Below, piece after piece: positions 8,709 to 16,698 of a stretch of 64,000 nt of DNA. The translations under genes and the position numbers were made by a program. Source of the DNA: Leadbettera azotonutricia ZAS-9 (GTDB lineage: Bacteria > Spirochaetota > Spirochaetia > Treponematales > Breznakiellaceae). Position 1 is the stretch's first letter; each line of letters begins with the position of its first letter. The notes beneath the pieces were generated by a model. That model ran no database searches. It was given only the letters and a program-made list of their open reading frames with translations, and was not told the origin of the DNA. The stretch spans positions 3,029,389 through 3,093,388 of the forward strand of contig NC_015577.1 in assembly GCF_000214355.1 (NCBI RefSeq), in the 5' to 3' direction.

Positions 8709-11255
8709 ATGGAAGCGAAAAAATCGGCCGGGCTCTTTTCCCGGTTTTTTACAGAATCAGACGCAGCAATGGCGATCATGGACATCGAAGGTTTTGTCAT
8801 CGCCTCGAACCGGCGCCTTGAAACCCTCCTGGCATCCCTTTCAGTTTCCGCTTTACGCCAGCCTCTTTCCATTCGCGATATCCTGAGTTCCAAACAGACC
8901 TCGCTATTCTGGTCTTCCCTTTCCCGCATCGTTAAGCGCGAAACCAGGGAAGTCAATTTTGAGACGGCCCTCCATCCAAAGGATGAAGAAGAAGGGGTAT
9001 TTCATTTTTACAATATCCATGCATGGCTTCTTGAAAAGGACGGGAGCGCCCAGCCCGGGCTGCAGGGGCCTTTCATAGGCATATTGATAGAAGACAGAAC
9101 CATGGCCCGCCAGGAAGAGAAGCGCCTCCTTGAAGACAAGGAAATCGCCGAAAAAGCCATGGAAGCCAAAAGCCAGTTCCTTGCCAACATGAGCCACGAA
9201 ATCCGCACCCCCATTCAAACCATTATCGGAATGGTAGAACTGCTCCAGGATACTTCCCTGGATCATGAGCAGTCCGAATACTCAAGCCAGGTTAAATTTT
9301 CTGCCGAGGTTCTCCTCTCCCTCATCAACGACATTCTGGACTTTTCAAAAATCGAAGCGGGCAAGATGGAGCTTGAGCATATAGATTTCGATCTGGAACA
9401 GACCATTGAGCAGGCAGTGGAGATGATCTCCATGGAAGCCCATAGAAAGGGCTTGAGCATTGCTACCGATGTGCCCCTGGAAGCCTGCATCATAATCCGG
9501 GGGGATCCCAACAAGTTTCGCCAGATCCTCATCAATCTCGCCAAGAACGCAGTGAAGTTCACCAAAGAGGGGGGCGTTACCGTTACAGCGCAGCTCACAG
9601 AGCTTGGGAAGCAGGAAGCGATCAGGGTGTCGGTACACGATACGGGCATAGGCATCAGCGAAGAAGCCAGGAGCCGGCTCTTTACTACCTTCATGCAGGC
9701 TGATGCTTCCAACACCCGTCGTTTCGGCGGTACCGGCCTGGGGCTTGCCATTTCGAAAAACCTGGTGGAACTCATGGGGGGCATTATAGAAATGGTTCCC
9801 GGCGAAGAGGGGGGGTCGGTTTTCCGTTTTACCATACCCCTGGAACGTTCTGATCAAATGCCCCCTCCCCTGCCTGTCCCCGCAGGGGGCCTTGAAATCC
9901 CCATACTGGTAGTGGATGACCGCTCAAGGCCCCGGACCATTACCTGTTCTTATCTTGTGGATCTTGGATATCGCCGTATTGAACCCGCCTCTTCGGGCGA
10001 CGAAGCCCTAAAACTCATGCGGGAAGCGGCAGCCCGGGGCACGCCTTTCAAAATCTGTTTTATAGACATGATCATGCCCGTCATGGACGGCTGGCGCTTG
10101 GCAGCGGAAATTCACAACGACGAAAAAATCAACAATGCGGATCTTATACTCATGGTACCCCACGGACTGCTGGGAACCGATACCAAGATGACCCTCCTCC
10201 GGTGGTTCAAAGCTTATATCTCCAAGCCCATAAAGCGCAGGAACCTGGCGGCCACCATCAACACTGCCCTGAATAAAAACGAAGAAACCGATGAACCGGC
10301 AGAAATGGAACCTGTGTCCGAACTTGAAGCCCTCCCGGATGAAGAAGCCAAAAGGCCGCCCCCGGCACGTGCCAACGAAAACAAACCCACAGTGCTTATT
10401 GCGGAGGATCATCCTGTAAACCAGAAACTCTTTGCCATGATCATGGACAAGCTCGGCTATCCTTCCATACTGGCGGACGATGGCCAGGACGCCATGGAAA
10501 AAGCCCTGGCAAACAACATTGCACTTATCTTTATGGATATACAGATGCCCCGCATGAACGGCTACGAAGCCACGGAAAACCTCCGCAAAAAAGGTTTCAA
10601 AAAACCCATCATCGCCGTGACTGCCAGCGCCTTTGCGGACGAGCGGGAACACTGCCTCAGCATAGGCATAGACGACATACTCACCAAACCTTTTAAGCGG
10701 CCCGACATCGAAAAGATGCTCCTCAAGTGGATCAATCTGCGGCAGGAAGAACCCCCGGCCGAAGCGGACGAGCTGCCCGAGGGATTCCTGGAAGAAGCCG
10801 ATACCATACACCATTCAAAAAAAAGGGCCGAGATATTTGGATATATTGACGAGGGCTTGGAATCTCCTGAGGCGGTTAAGGAAATTCAGCTGCAGCCAAT
10901 TGCAGCAGGCACTGCGGCCGTGTTCGATTCGGCGGAGATGCTTGATACTTTCATGGGCAACTCTGAAATGGCCGTCTCCCTCCTTTCGCGTTTTATAGAA
11001 AGAACAGGAACCCAGATAGACGCCATCCCGGCACTCAGGGAATCGGGGGATATGGACACTGCGAGACGGGAAGCCCACACCATTAAAGGCGCGGCTCTCA
11101 CCATGGGGGGCAAAGAATTGGGCCATGCGGCAGCCCGCCTTGAGGCTGCCTTTAAGAACAAGGATGAGGCTGAGATGGAAGCGGGCTTCCAGCCTCTCAA
11201 GGAAGCCTTTGCCCGCTTCTGCAAAGAAGCCGGGGACTTCCTGAAAAAACAATGA
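8709..11255 (+). CDS. Hybrid sensor histidine kinase (PAS-HisKA-HATPase-REC-REC-HPt)
   Basis: 848 residues, no membrane segment visible, so probably cytoplasmic. Order: PAS-like sensor (about 10-125), HisKA with phospho-His163 in ANMSHEIRTPI, HATPase with NLAKNAVKFTKEGG and GGTGLGLAISKNLVELMGG, a receiver with Asp453 (IDMIMPVMDGW), a second receiver with Asp610 (MDIQMPRMNGYEA), and a C-terminal HPt with His790 (AREAHTIKGAALTMGG). This is a complete internal phosphorelay, like BarA but without its membrane part and with an added receiver. AGAGAG lies about 8 nt before the ATG. It is co-transcribed with the REC-STAS-like-REC protein and overlaps the next gene by 4 nt. Confidence 0.92.
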   Translation: MEAKKSAGLFSRFFTESDAAMAIMDIEGFVIASNRRLETLLASLSVSALRQPLSIRDILSSKQTSLFWSSLSRIVKRETREVNFETALHPKDEEEGVFHFYNIHAWLLEKDGSAQPGLQGPFIGILIEDRTMARQEEKRLLEDKEIAEKAMEAKSQFLANMSHEIRTPIQTIIGMVELLQDTSLDHEQSEYSSQVKFSAEVLLSLINDILDFSKIEAGKMELEHIDFDLEQTIEQAVEMISMEAHRKGLSIATDVPLEACIIIRGDPNKFRQILINLAKNAVKFTKEGGVTVTAQLTELGKQEAIRVSVHDTGIGISEEARSRLFTTFMQADASNTRRFGGTGLGLAISKNLVELMGGIIEMVPGEEGGSVFRFTIPLERSDQMPPPLPVPAGGLEIPILVVDDRSRPRTITCSYLVDLGYRRIEPASSGDEALKLMREAAARGTPFKICFIDMIMPVMDGWRLAAEIHNDEKINNADLILMVPHGLLGTDTKMTLLRWFKAYISKPIKRRNLAATINTALNKNEETDEPAEMEPVSELEALPDEEAKRPPPARANENKPTVLIAEDHPVNQKLFAMIMDKLGYPSILADDGQDAMEKALANNIALIFMDIQMPRMNGYEATENLRKKGFKKPIIAVTASAFADEREHCLSIGIDDILTKPFKRPDIEKMLLKWINLRQEEPPAEADELPEGFLEEADTIHHSKKRAEIFGYIDEGLESPEAVKEIQLQPIAAGTAAVFDSAEMLDTFMGNSEMAVSLLSRFIERTGTQIDAIPALRESGDMDTARREAHTIKGAALTMGGKELGHAAARLEAAFKNKDEAEMEAGFQPLKEAFARFCKEAGDFLKKQ

Positions 11256-12115
11256 AACTCGCCTGCATTCACACCCACACCTCATTCTGCGACGGAGAAG
11301 GCAGTGTCGAAGACTTTTGCCAGGCAGCTTACGAGAAGGGCCTCCAATCCCTGGGCTTTAGCGCCCATGCGCCGGTCTTTCGAAAAACAGGCATAAAAAC
11401 CGGCTGGAACCTGCCGGAAGAAAACCTTGAAGCCTACCTTGATGCAGTAAGGGCAGCCAAAAAACGCTGGGAAGGGAAGCTCCCAGTTTATCTGGGGCTT
11501 GAAGTTGATTTTATCCCTGGCCTCATATCGCCCGGGGACAAGGATTATAAGGAGATGGGCCTGGACTATACCATAGGCTCGGTTCACTTTATGATTCCCC
11601 CAAAGGGCGCCTTGTTCACCGTGGACGGGCCTATAGCGGAATTGGAATCGGGCATACGCGAAGGCTTTGGCGGGGACACCGAGGCACTGGTGAATGCCTA
11701 CTGGGATAACGAGGAAGCCCTTATCTCCGGCGGCGGTTTCACCGTGCTGGGCCATATTGATCTGATAAGGAAAAATAACGCCAAAAACCGCTTCTTTCGG
11801 GAAGAGGACGCGTATTACCGGCGCAGGATTGAAAAAATCGCGGCCCTTGCAGGCCAGCGCAGGATTGTCGTCGAAATCAACACCGGCGGCATGAACCGCA
11901 AGCGTATTGATTCGCCCTATCCCAGCCTGCCTTTGCTCAGACTCTTAAAGGAAAACCAGGTACCCATGGTTATCAACGCCGACGCCCACAAGCCCGGAGA
12001 CCTGGACGGCCACTACAAAGAGGCTTGCGAAGCCATGCTTCTGGCAGGCTATACCGAAACTGTGCTGTTTAGCGGTTCCGGCGTTCCTCTGCGGACTTGC
12101 AGTCTATGCACATAA
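11252..12115 (+). CDS. PHP-domain phosphatase (histidinol-phosphatase type)
   Basis: 287 residues with a PHP metallophosphoesterase fold. It starts with the metal motif CIHTHTSFCDGEGSVEDF, then GFSAHAP, an LGLEVDFIPG segment, YTIGSVHF, VLGHIDLIRK and NADAHKPGDL, together giving the His/Asp/Glu ligands for the metal centre. The family includes HisK-type histidinol phosphatase; no other histidine biosynthesis gene is nearby, so the substrate is uncertain. ATG overlaps the kinase stop (ATGA). The last 47 bp overlap the 3' end of dksA on the other strand. Confidence 0.85.
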   Translation: MKLACIHTHTSFCDGEGSVEDFCQAAYEKGLQSLGFSAHAPVFRKTGIKTGWNLPEENLEAYLDAVRAAKKRWEGKLPVYLGLEVDFIPGLISPGDKDYKEMGLDYTIGSVHFMIPPKGALFTVDGPIAELESGIREGFGGDTEALVNAYWDNEEALISGGGFTVLGHIDLIRKNNAKNRFFREEDAYYRRRIEKIAALAGQRRIVVEINTGGMNRKRIDSPYPSLPLLRLLKENQVPMVINADAHKPGDLDGHYKEACEAMLLAGYTETVLFSGSGVPLRTCSLCT

Positions 12116-12425
12116 GGGCATAAGGGATGGCTTCGAGCCGAGGCTGGGGGATCTTTTTGCCGCACTTCATGCAGAGGCCGTACTTGCCCTGTTCAATGCG
12201 GGTCAATGCCGCATCAATGAGCTTGAGCCTTTTGATGTCTTGGGAGCCAATGGCCTCTATCATCTTGCGATCGATATCGTCAGAAGCTATGTCAGCCAAA
12301 TCCTTGGGGTCCATGCCTTCCACAATTTCTTTGAAATCTTTGTTGTTAGCTACAAGGTTGGAAATAATCTCTGTTTTTAGTTTTATCAGGGATTCCTTCA
12401 TCTTATCTACAAAATCTTGTTCCAT
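12069..12425 (-). CDS. dksA: DksA/TraR-type zinc-finger RNA polymerase regulator
   Basis: 118 residues: an N-terminal helical region, then the zinc finger CMKCGKKIP...LMCIDCKS (C-x2-C-x17-C-x2-C). DksA-type proteins enter the RNA polymerase secondary channel and modulate rRNA and stress promoters with ppGpp. It is shorter than E. coli DksA (151 residues), so the coiled-coil may be reduced. AGAGGG lies 4 nt before the ATG. It has its own promoter (12468-12496) and converges with the PHP gene, overlapping it by 47 bp. Confidence 0.88.
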   Translation of the reverse strand: MEQDFVDKMKESLIKLKTEIISNLVANNKDFKEIVEGMDPKDLADIASDDIDRKMIEAIGSQDIKRLKLIDAALTRIEQGKYGLCMKCGKKIPQPRLEAIPYALMCIDCKSAEERRNR

Positions 12426-12467
12426 TCAACCCTCTCTGTTATTTTATGTATGTTTTTCAATCTGGGT

Positions 12468-12496
12468 ACAATGCCCTAATCAGAGGATTTTGTCAA
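12468..12496 (-). promoter_or_regulatory. Promoter of dksA
   Basis: Minus-strand TTGACA (12491-12496), 17 bp, CATTGT (12468-12473), with a leader of about 36 nt before the ATG. The -35 is perfect and the -10 weak. Confidence 0.45.
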
Positions 12497-12533
12497 TAGG
12501 TGAAAGCTGGTGAAAGCAAAAAAGTTTCATTCG

Positions 12534-12558
12534 AAAAAACGCCTGGCTGTACCAGGCG
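12534..12558 (-). terminator. Intrinsic terminator after tRNA-Met
   Basis: On the minus strand the hairpin CGCCTGG-TACAG-CCAGGCG (12540-12558) is followed by six T residues (12534-12539), a few bases after the 3' end of the tRNA. Confidence 0.85.
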
Positions 12559-12562
12559 CGTT

Positions 12563-12635
12563 TAGCGGCAATAGGGATCGGACCTATGACACTACGGATA
12601 TGAGCCGTATGCTCTACCAACTGAGCTATGCCGCC
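12563..12635 (-). tRNA. tRNA-Met (anticodon CAT)
   Basis: 73 nt without encoded CCA. Acceptor GGCGGCA pairs with TGCCGCT (first pair G-U), D arm GCTC...GAGC with AGTTGGTA loop, anticodon stem TACGG/CCGTA around loop CTCATAT, variable loop GTGTC, T stem ATAGG/CCTAT. The paired first acceptor position argues for elongator Met rather than initiator; tRNA-Ile with lysidine cannot be fully excluded. The T loop is TCCGATC, with C at the position normally U55. Confidence 0.92.
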
Positions 12636-12654
12636 GTTATAATGAACGCTCGTC

Positions 12655-12683
12655 AAAATATCAAAAATTATCGTTTTTGTCAA
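12655..12683 (-). promoter_or_regulatory. Promoter of tRNA-Met
   Basis: Minus-strand TTGACA (12678-12683), 17-bp spacer, TATTTT (12655-12660), 19 nt before the mature 5' end of the tRNA. Confidence 0.65.
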
Positions 12684-12687
12684 TCCA

Positions 12688-12715
12688 AAGGCCGGGAATT
12701 CTCGTTCCCGGCCTT
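12688..12715 (-). terminator. Hairpin terminator after the Gfo/Idh gene
   Basis: A perfect 11-bp stem (AAGGCCGGGAA / TTCCCGGCCTT) with a 6-nt loop, 6 bp after the stop of the oxidoreductase. It is followed by only a short T run, so termination may be partial. The stem separates this gene from the tRNA promoter. Confidence 0.7.
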
Positions 12716-12720
12716 AAGCC

Positions 12721-13860
12721 TTAAACAGCCAGCCCCGATTCGGCATTTCCGCCGTAAGAAGAACCGAGGTAGCCTCTGGGTATGGGATTAGGCCGCTGGA
12801 AGGTGCTGGTCATCTGGTAGAACTGTTTGGTTTCGCAGCTCTTGTAAAGGCCAAGGAGGAGCTCCAGGCCGTGGAAGGCCATTTCCTTGCTGGTACGGGG
12901 TTTCCTTCCCTTCCGCAGGGACCAGGCAAGCTCGGCAGGGCCTATGCCTCGATGGCTCTCGGAGAAGGTATGGGTGGGCTGAAGGGTGACTGGTTCAGTC
13001 TGGCCCTTAAGTATCACCTTGACTTCCCCGCCAAAACGGTTGGGGTCGGGCATATAAAGTATGCCGTCGGTACCGTACATCACAATCTGAGGTTTTTCGT
13101 TCCCTATGCTGCATGAATTGAACATGAGGGAGCCATAAACGCCACTGGCGAACTCAAAGCTGCCCGCCACGAGATTTTCCGCCTGGAGACAGAATTTCTC
13201 GCCGAAGTTTTCTTTATTGGGGAGGTAGTGGGTCCTTTCGGGGTTGCGGGTCTGCACAAAGCCCGATACCTGCTTTACAGGCCCTAAAATGCTCAGCATG
13301 GCGGTTACATAATACACGCCTACGTCCAGGCCTATACCTCCGCCCGGCCCGGCAGTGAAGGGGTAGAGTTCAGCCAAAAGGCCTGCGTCCCGGTTCAGCA
13401 CCGCTGTCACGGAAGTGATATCCCCGATAAGCCCTGAATCCAGGTAAAAACGGGCAGTCTGGATGGCCTCCCCCATAAAGGTGTCAGGTGCATTGCCATA
13501 AAGCAAGCCCTTCTTGTCTGCCAGCTGTACCAGCTCTCTTGCAGCTTCTATGGAAAGGTCAATGGGCTTTTCAGAATAGAGGTTCTTTCCGGCGTTCAAC
13601 ACCTGGGAACTCACCAGGTGATGGTTCACCGGGTCTGTGATATTCAGCACCAGCTCTATGCTTTTATCATTGAGGATTTCATCAATGGTCATTTGCCTGA
13701 TGTTAAACTGGTTAGCCCGCTTTTCCACCCTTTCCTTGATGATGTCACAGCAGCCTACGACATCAAGAATCTCAAAGAACTTGGTCATGTTTGTAAGATA
13801 GGTCTCGCTAATTACCCCGCAGCCTACTACTGCGACTTTTACTTTCGGAATTCCTGCCAT
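12721..13860 (-). CDS. Gfo/Idh/MocA family NAD(P)-dependent oxidoreductase
   Basis: 379 residues. N-terminal Rossmann domain begins KVKVAVVGCGVISETYLTNM (GxGxxx dinucleotide loop), and the family EKP motif appears as YSEKPIDLS (catalytic-region Lys). The C-terminal alpha/beta domain includes GGGIGLDVGVYYVTAM and FNSCSIGNEKPQIVMYGTDG. Members oxidise or reduce sugars, inositols and their derivatives; the substrate is not determinable. AGGGG precedes the ATG by 7 nt. It lies 39 bp downstream of the 907-residue gene on the same strand. Confidence 0.88.
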   Translation of the reverse strand: MAGIPKVKVAVVGCGVISETYLTNMTKFFEILDVVGCCDIIKERVEKRANQFNIRQMTIDEILNDKSIELVLNITDPVNHHLVSSQVLNAGKNLYSEKPIDLSIEAARELVQLADKKGLLYGNAPDTFMGEAIQTARFYLDSGLIGDITSVTAVLNRDAGLLAELYPFTAGPGGGIGLDVGVYYVTAMLSILGPVKQVSGFVQTRNPERTHYLPNKENFGEKFCLQAENLVAGSFEFASGVYGSLMFNSCSIGNEKPQIVMYGTDGILYMPDPNRFGGEVKVILKGQTEPVTLQPTHTFSESHRGIGPAELAWSLRKGRKPRTSKEMAFHGLELLLGLYKSCETKQFYQMTSTFQRPNPIPRGYLGSSYGGNAESGLAV

Positions 13861-13899
13861 AATTTACCCCTTGTATGAAAATTAATTGTACAAAAAACT

Positions 13900-16623
13900 T
13901 CAAATAAGTTTGAATTCTTTAGCCGCAAGGGTCAAGGCCCCATTCCAATAATTATTGGAAACATAGGCAGAACGGATCTCTGCGCTGTCAATGCGGCTTG
14001 CCCGGCGCTGGAGCCGCTTAAAGGCTATGCTCACGGCTGTCCCCAAATCCACCTGGGGGGCGCCCGTGCTTTGGAGTATGCTGTACCATGCATAATAGTA
14101 AAAAGCATCGTTGGGATCGCCATCGGCAGGGATCTCTTCCCGTATAAGGCGCTGCATTTCGTTTCGCAGTTCTGCGCTTAATTCTTCCGACGGCAAAAGC
14201 CTGCTTTGCGCCAGTGCCTTGTATACGCGGGCGAATCTGGCCCTCAAGGCTCCGGGGGGGATGAACATACCCTCGCATTGGGCAAAACCGCTGCTCCAGT
14301 CAGGGCTTTCGGTAAAGAAGAAGCTTTCATTCCCTGCATCCTGCAATTCAAGGGCTATAATGCTTTCCGCCAGTGCCAGGGCTTCCCTGTATTCGCCGGC
14401 AAGGAAGGCAGCTTCCGCGGCAAAAAGCAAGGCGTCAGAATTCCGCCCCGCAGAAGGTCCGGGCACAGAAGCCGTTTTCTCCCGAGAGGCGCCTGTGACG
14501 TTTAAGAAAACCCTGGTTCTGAATGCCCAGGCTTCGACAGCCCCCTGGGGCATCGTTCCAATTAAAGATTCAAAAAGTTCCAGGGCTTCCTTATAATTCC
14601 CGGCCTCAAAAAGCAGCCTCCCCCGCAGGAACAATGCACGGCCCCCCCATTCTGAACAGCCCAGCAGGGCGGCTGTTTCTTCTGCTTTTGCCGCGAACCT
14701 TTGAGCCATTGCCAGGTTGCCGTAGAGGAAATAAATTCCCGAGGCAAAATAAGAAGAGCGCAAAATTTCTTCAGGGGCTTCTGATTTTTCAGCCTGCTCT
14801 ACGGCAAAGGAGATATATTCCAGAGCGTCAGAAAAGCGCTGCTTGAAAACATTCTCCAGGGAAAAAAGCCTGAAAGCAGGGATTGCGCCGTCTTTTAATC
14901 CCTGGTTTATGCGCAGGGCTGCTTTTGCGCATTCCGAAGCCTGCTCCTTTTCCCTTGCCCCAAGATAGAATGCCGTGAGATTGGCCTGGATCTGAGCTTT
15001 GAATCCGACAAAAGATTTCTCAGGAAGCTCCGGGACAGGAACTGCAAAAGCCACCCGTATTTCCTGCTCTGTCCCATGAACCAGCATCCGGAGGGTGTCA
15101 AAGATCCAGATTAGGGCCTGGGCGTTTTCTTCGCCCACGAGGGGCCCGAAGCTTTTATCGGCAATGGCGTTCTCTATGCCTTTAAAAGCGCTGCTGCACA
15201 CATCGGAGCGTATAGCAGCAAGAATCAGGGCATCCCCTGCCCTGCCCCCCAAATCAGAAAGTATTTTGAGCAGCCTGAAGCAGGGACTGAGCCTGTGCGA
15301 ATTTACCCAATCGAGGATGCGGCCCCTTGCCATCTCCTTAATTGTCTCTTTGCGTTCCCCAAGGGCTTTTTCCGCCCTGGCAATAAAACCTGAAATGCGG
15401 GGCTGGGGCTTATTGTCTTCAACGAGCCCCTCGGCGCCCAGCAATTCCATAGCCTTCATGGGCAAAGCCTTGTTAAGGCCGGCTTCATCAAAAAGCTGGG
15501 GGAAAAGCCATGCCGGAAAATAGCGCCCCAAAAGCGCAAGGGCATAGGCTGGCTCCAGAATTGCCTGGGGTATATCAAGCTTATTCTTCCCGGGCATATC
15601 ATCAGCGGTAAATTTCAATATTCTGGGGAAAAGGCTCCCGTATTCCCTGAACCCCTCGTCAGGAGGGATACTGTTAATCCCAAAAACAAGGAAGCTGTCC
15701 CTGTTTTCAAGGCTGTTCCAAACCTCCCTGAAGACAAGCATGCCTTCGGCTTCAAGGGGGTTTTCCAAAAAGATTATAGCCTGGGGGAGGCGGGGACTTA
15801 AAGTTTCCATATAAGAGAGGAGGAGGAGCTTAAGGAAACGGCGCAATGCAAAACCAGCATAGGGCGAAAGCTCTTCCCTAATGCGTTCCTTAAAAATGAG
15901 ACTTTGAAGGGAATCAAGTTCCTCAAGCCTATCCTTATTAATGGAAGCTGCAAGAAAAGCCCTCAGTCCGGGGTTCAATGCGTCGGCAAAACAGGACGGG
16001 CTATTATCGCCGGGGGTAAACTGTATGGAAAGAAGAGGGGCGCCGCCCAAAAGACTTTGGCAGTAATGGTACAGCCCGTCCCGCTTCCCCATAAATTCAG
16101 GCCCTATGAGGAGAGTGTTTTTGCCACCCCCCTGGGCCAGGGCGCGTTCTATCCTGTCCCGATAAGGGTAGAGGCTCAGGGGCTCCTGTGCCCGAGGGGG
16201 GCTGACATTTTTCAATTCGCAGTAGGAATTGAAAGGCTTGTTGAAGGTCCCAAAGGTTTCAAGCTCCCCCGCGATTTCCCTGGAACACCAGATACCGGTA
16301 AATTCCCCTCCTGACAGCTCCCGGGCCAGGTGTTCGGCTTCGCCTTCGGGTATATCCCTGCCCAGAATCAGGGCATAGCCCGAAAGCTCCCTGCGGGCTT
16401 CTGCAAATTTTTTGTTGAGGTTTTCGAGGGCTATAGCAATATCGAGCGTGAAGCCTATACGGCTATCATCAAAAGAGGCGGAAAGCATGCGCCTGGCCGA
16501 AACAAATTTGCCCCCTGCGGCCTTTGCAGCCCCTGCGAAAACCTCTTCCAGATCGGCAATCAAATCCGGCCTGGTTCGGCGGAGCTGGGAACGGAAGCGG
16601 AGGAAAAAAAGCATCTGTACCAT
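13900..16623 (-). CDS. STAND-like/TPR-repeat protein with degenerate P-loop
   Basis: 907 residues, not recognised as a named family. The N terminus (about 20-140) ends in a segment (YALILGRDIPEGEAEHLARE) that is vaguely like a worn nucleotide-cyclase domain. A P-loop-like segment follows around residue 173, GPEFMGKRD, where the Ser/Thr after GK is Arg, and a Walker B-like AIIFLENP around 285. The second half is helical with TPR-type repeats (SYFASGIYFLYGNLAMAQRFA, GGRALFLRGRLLFEAGNYKEALELF, ALLFAAEAAFLAGEYREAL). The layout is that of STAND signal ATPases, but nucleotide hydrolysis looks lost. TATAGT ends 7 nt before the ATG. It diverges from argF. Confidence 0.75.
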   Translation of the reverse strand: MVQMLFFLRFRSQLRRTRPDLIADLEEVFAGAAKAAGGKFVSARRMLSASFDDSRIGFTLDIAIALENLNKKFAEARRELSGYALILGRDIPEGEAEHLARELSGGEFTGIWCSREIAGELETFGTFNKPFNSYCELKNVSPPRAQEPLSLYPYRDRIERALAQGGGKNTLLIGPEFMGKRDGLYHYCQSLLGGAPLLSIQFTPGDNSPSCFADALNPGLRAFLAASINKDRLEELDSLQSLIFKERIREELSPYAGFALRRFLKLLLLSYMETLSPRLPQAIIFLENPLEAEGMLVFREVWNSLENRDSFLVFGINSIPPDEGFREYGSLFPRILKFTADDMPGKNKLDIPQAILEPAYALALLGRYFPAWLFPQLFDEAGLNKALPMKAMELLGAEGLVEDNKPQPRISGFIARAEKALGERKETIKEMARGRILDWVNSHRLSPCFRLLKILSDLGGRAGDALILAAIRSDVCSSAFKGIENAIADKSFGPLVGEENAQALIWIFDTLRMLVHGTEQEIRVAFAVPVPELPEKSFVGFKAQIQANLTAFYLGAREKEQASECAKAALRINQGLKDGAIPAFRLFSLENVFKQRFSDALEYISFAVEQAEKSEAPEEILRSSYFASGIYFLYGNLAMAQRFAAKAEETAALLGCSEWGGRALFLRGRLLFEAGNYKEALELFESLIGTMPQGAVEAWAFRTRVFLNVTGASREKTASVPGPSAGRNSDALLFAAEAAFLAGEYREALALAESIIALELQDAGNESFFFTESPDWSSGFAQCEGMFIPPGALRARFARVYKALAQSRLLPSEELSAELRNEMQRLIREEIPADGDPNDAFYYYAWYSILQSTGAPQVDLGTAVSIAFKRLQRRASRIDSAEIRSAYVSNNYWNGALTLAAKEFKLI

Positions 16624-16698
16624 TACCCTTACTATACCAGCATGCGGTGTTGAAATAAAAGCTCTTAACGATTAACGTAATAGCAAGGAAGGATACGC

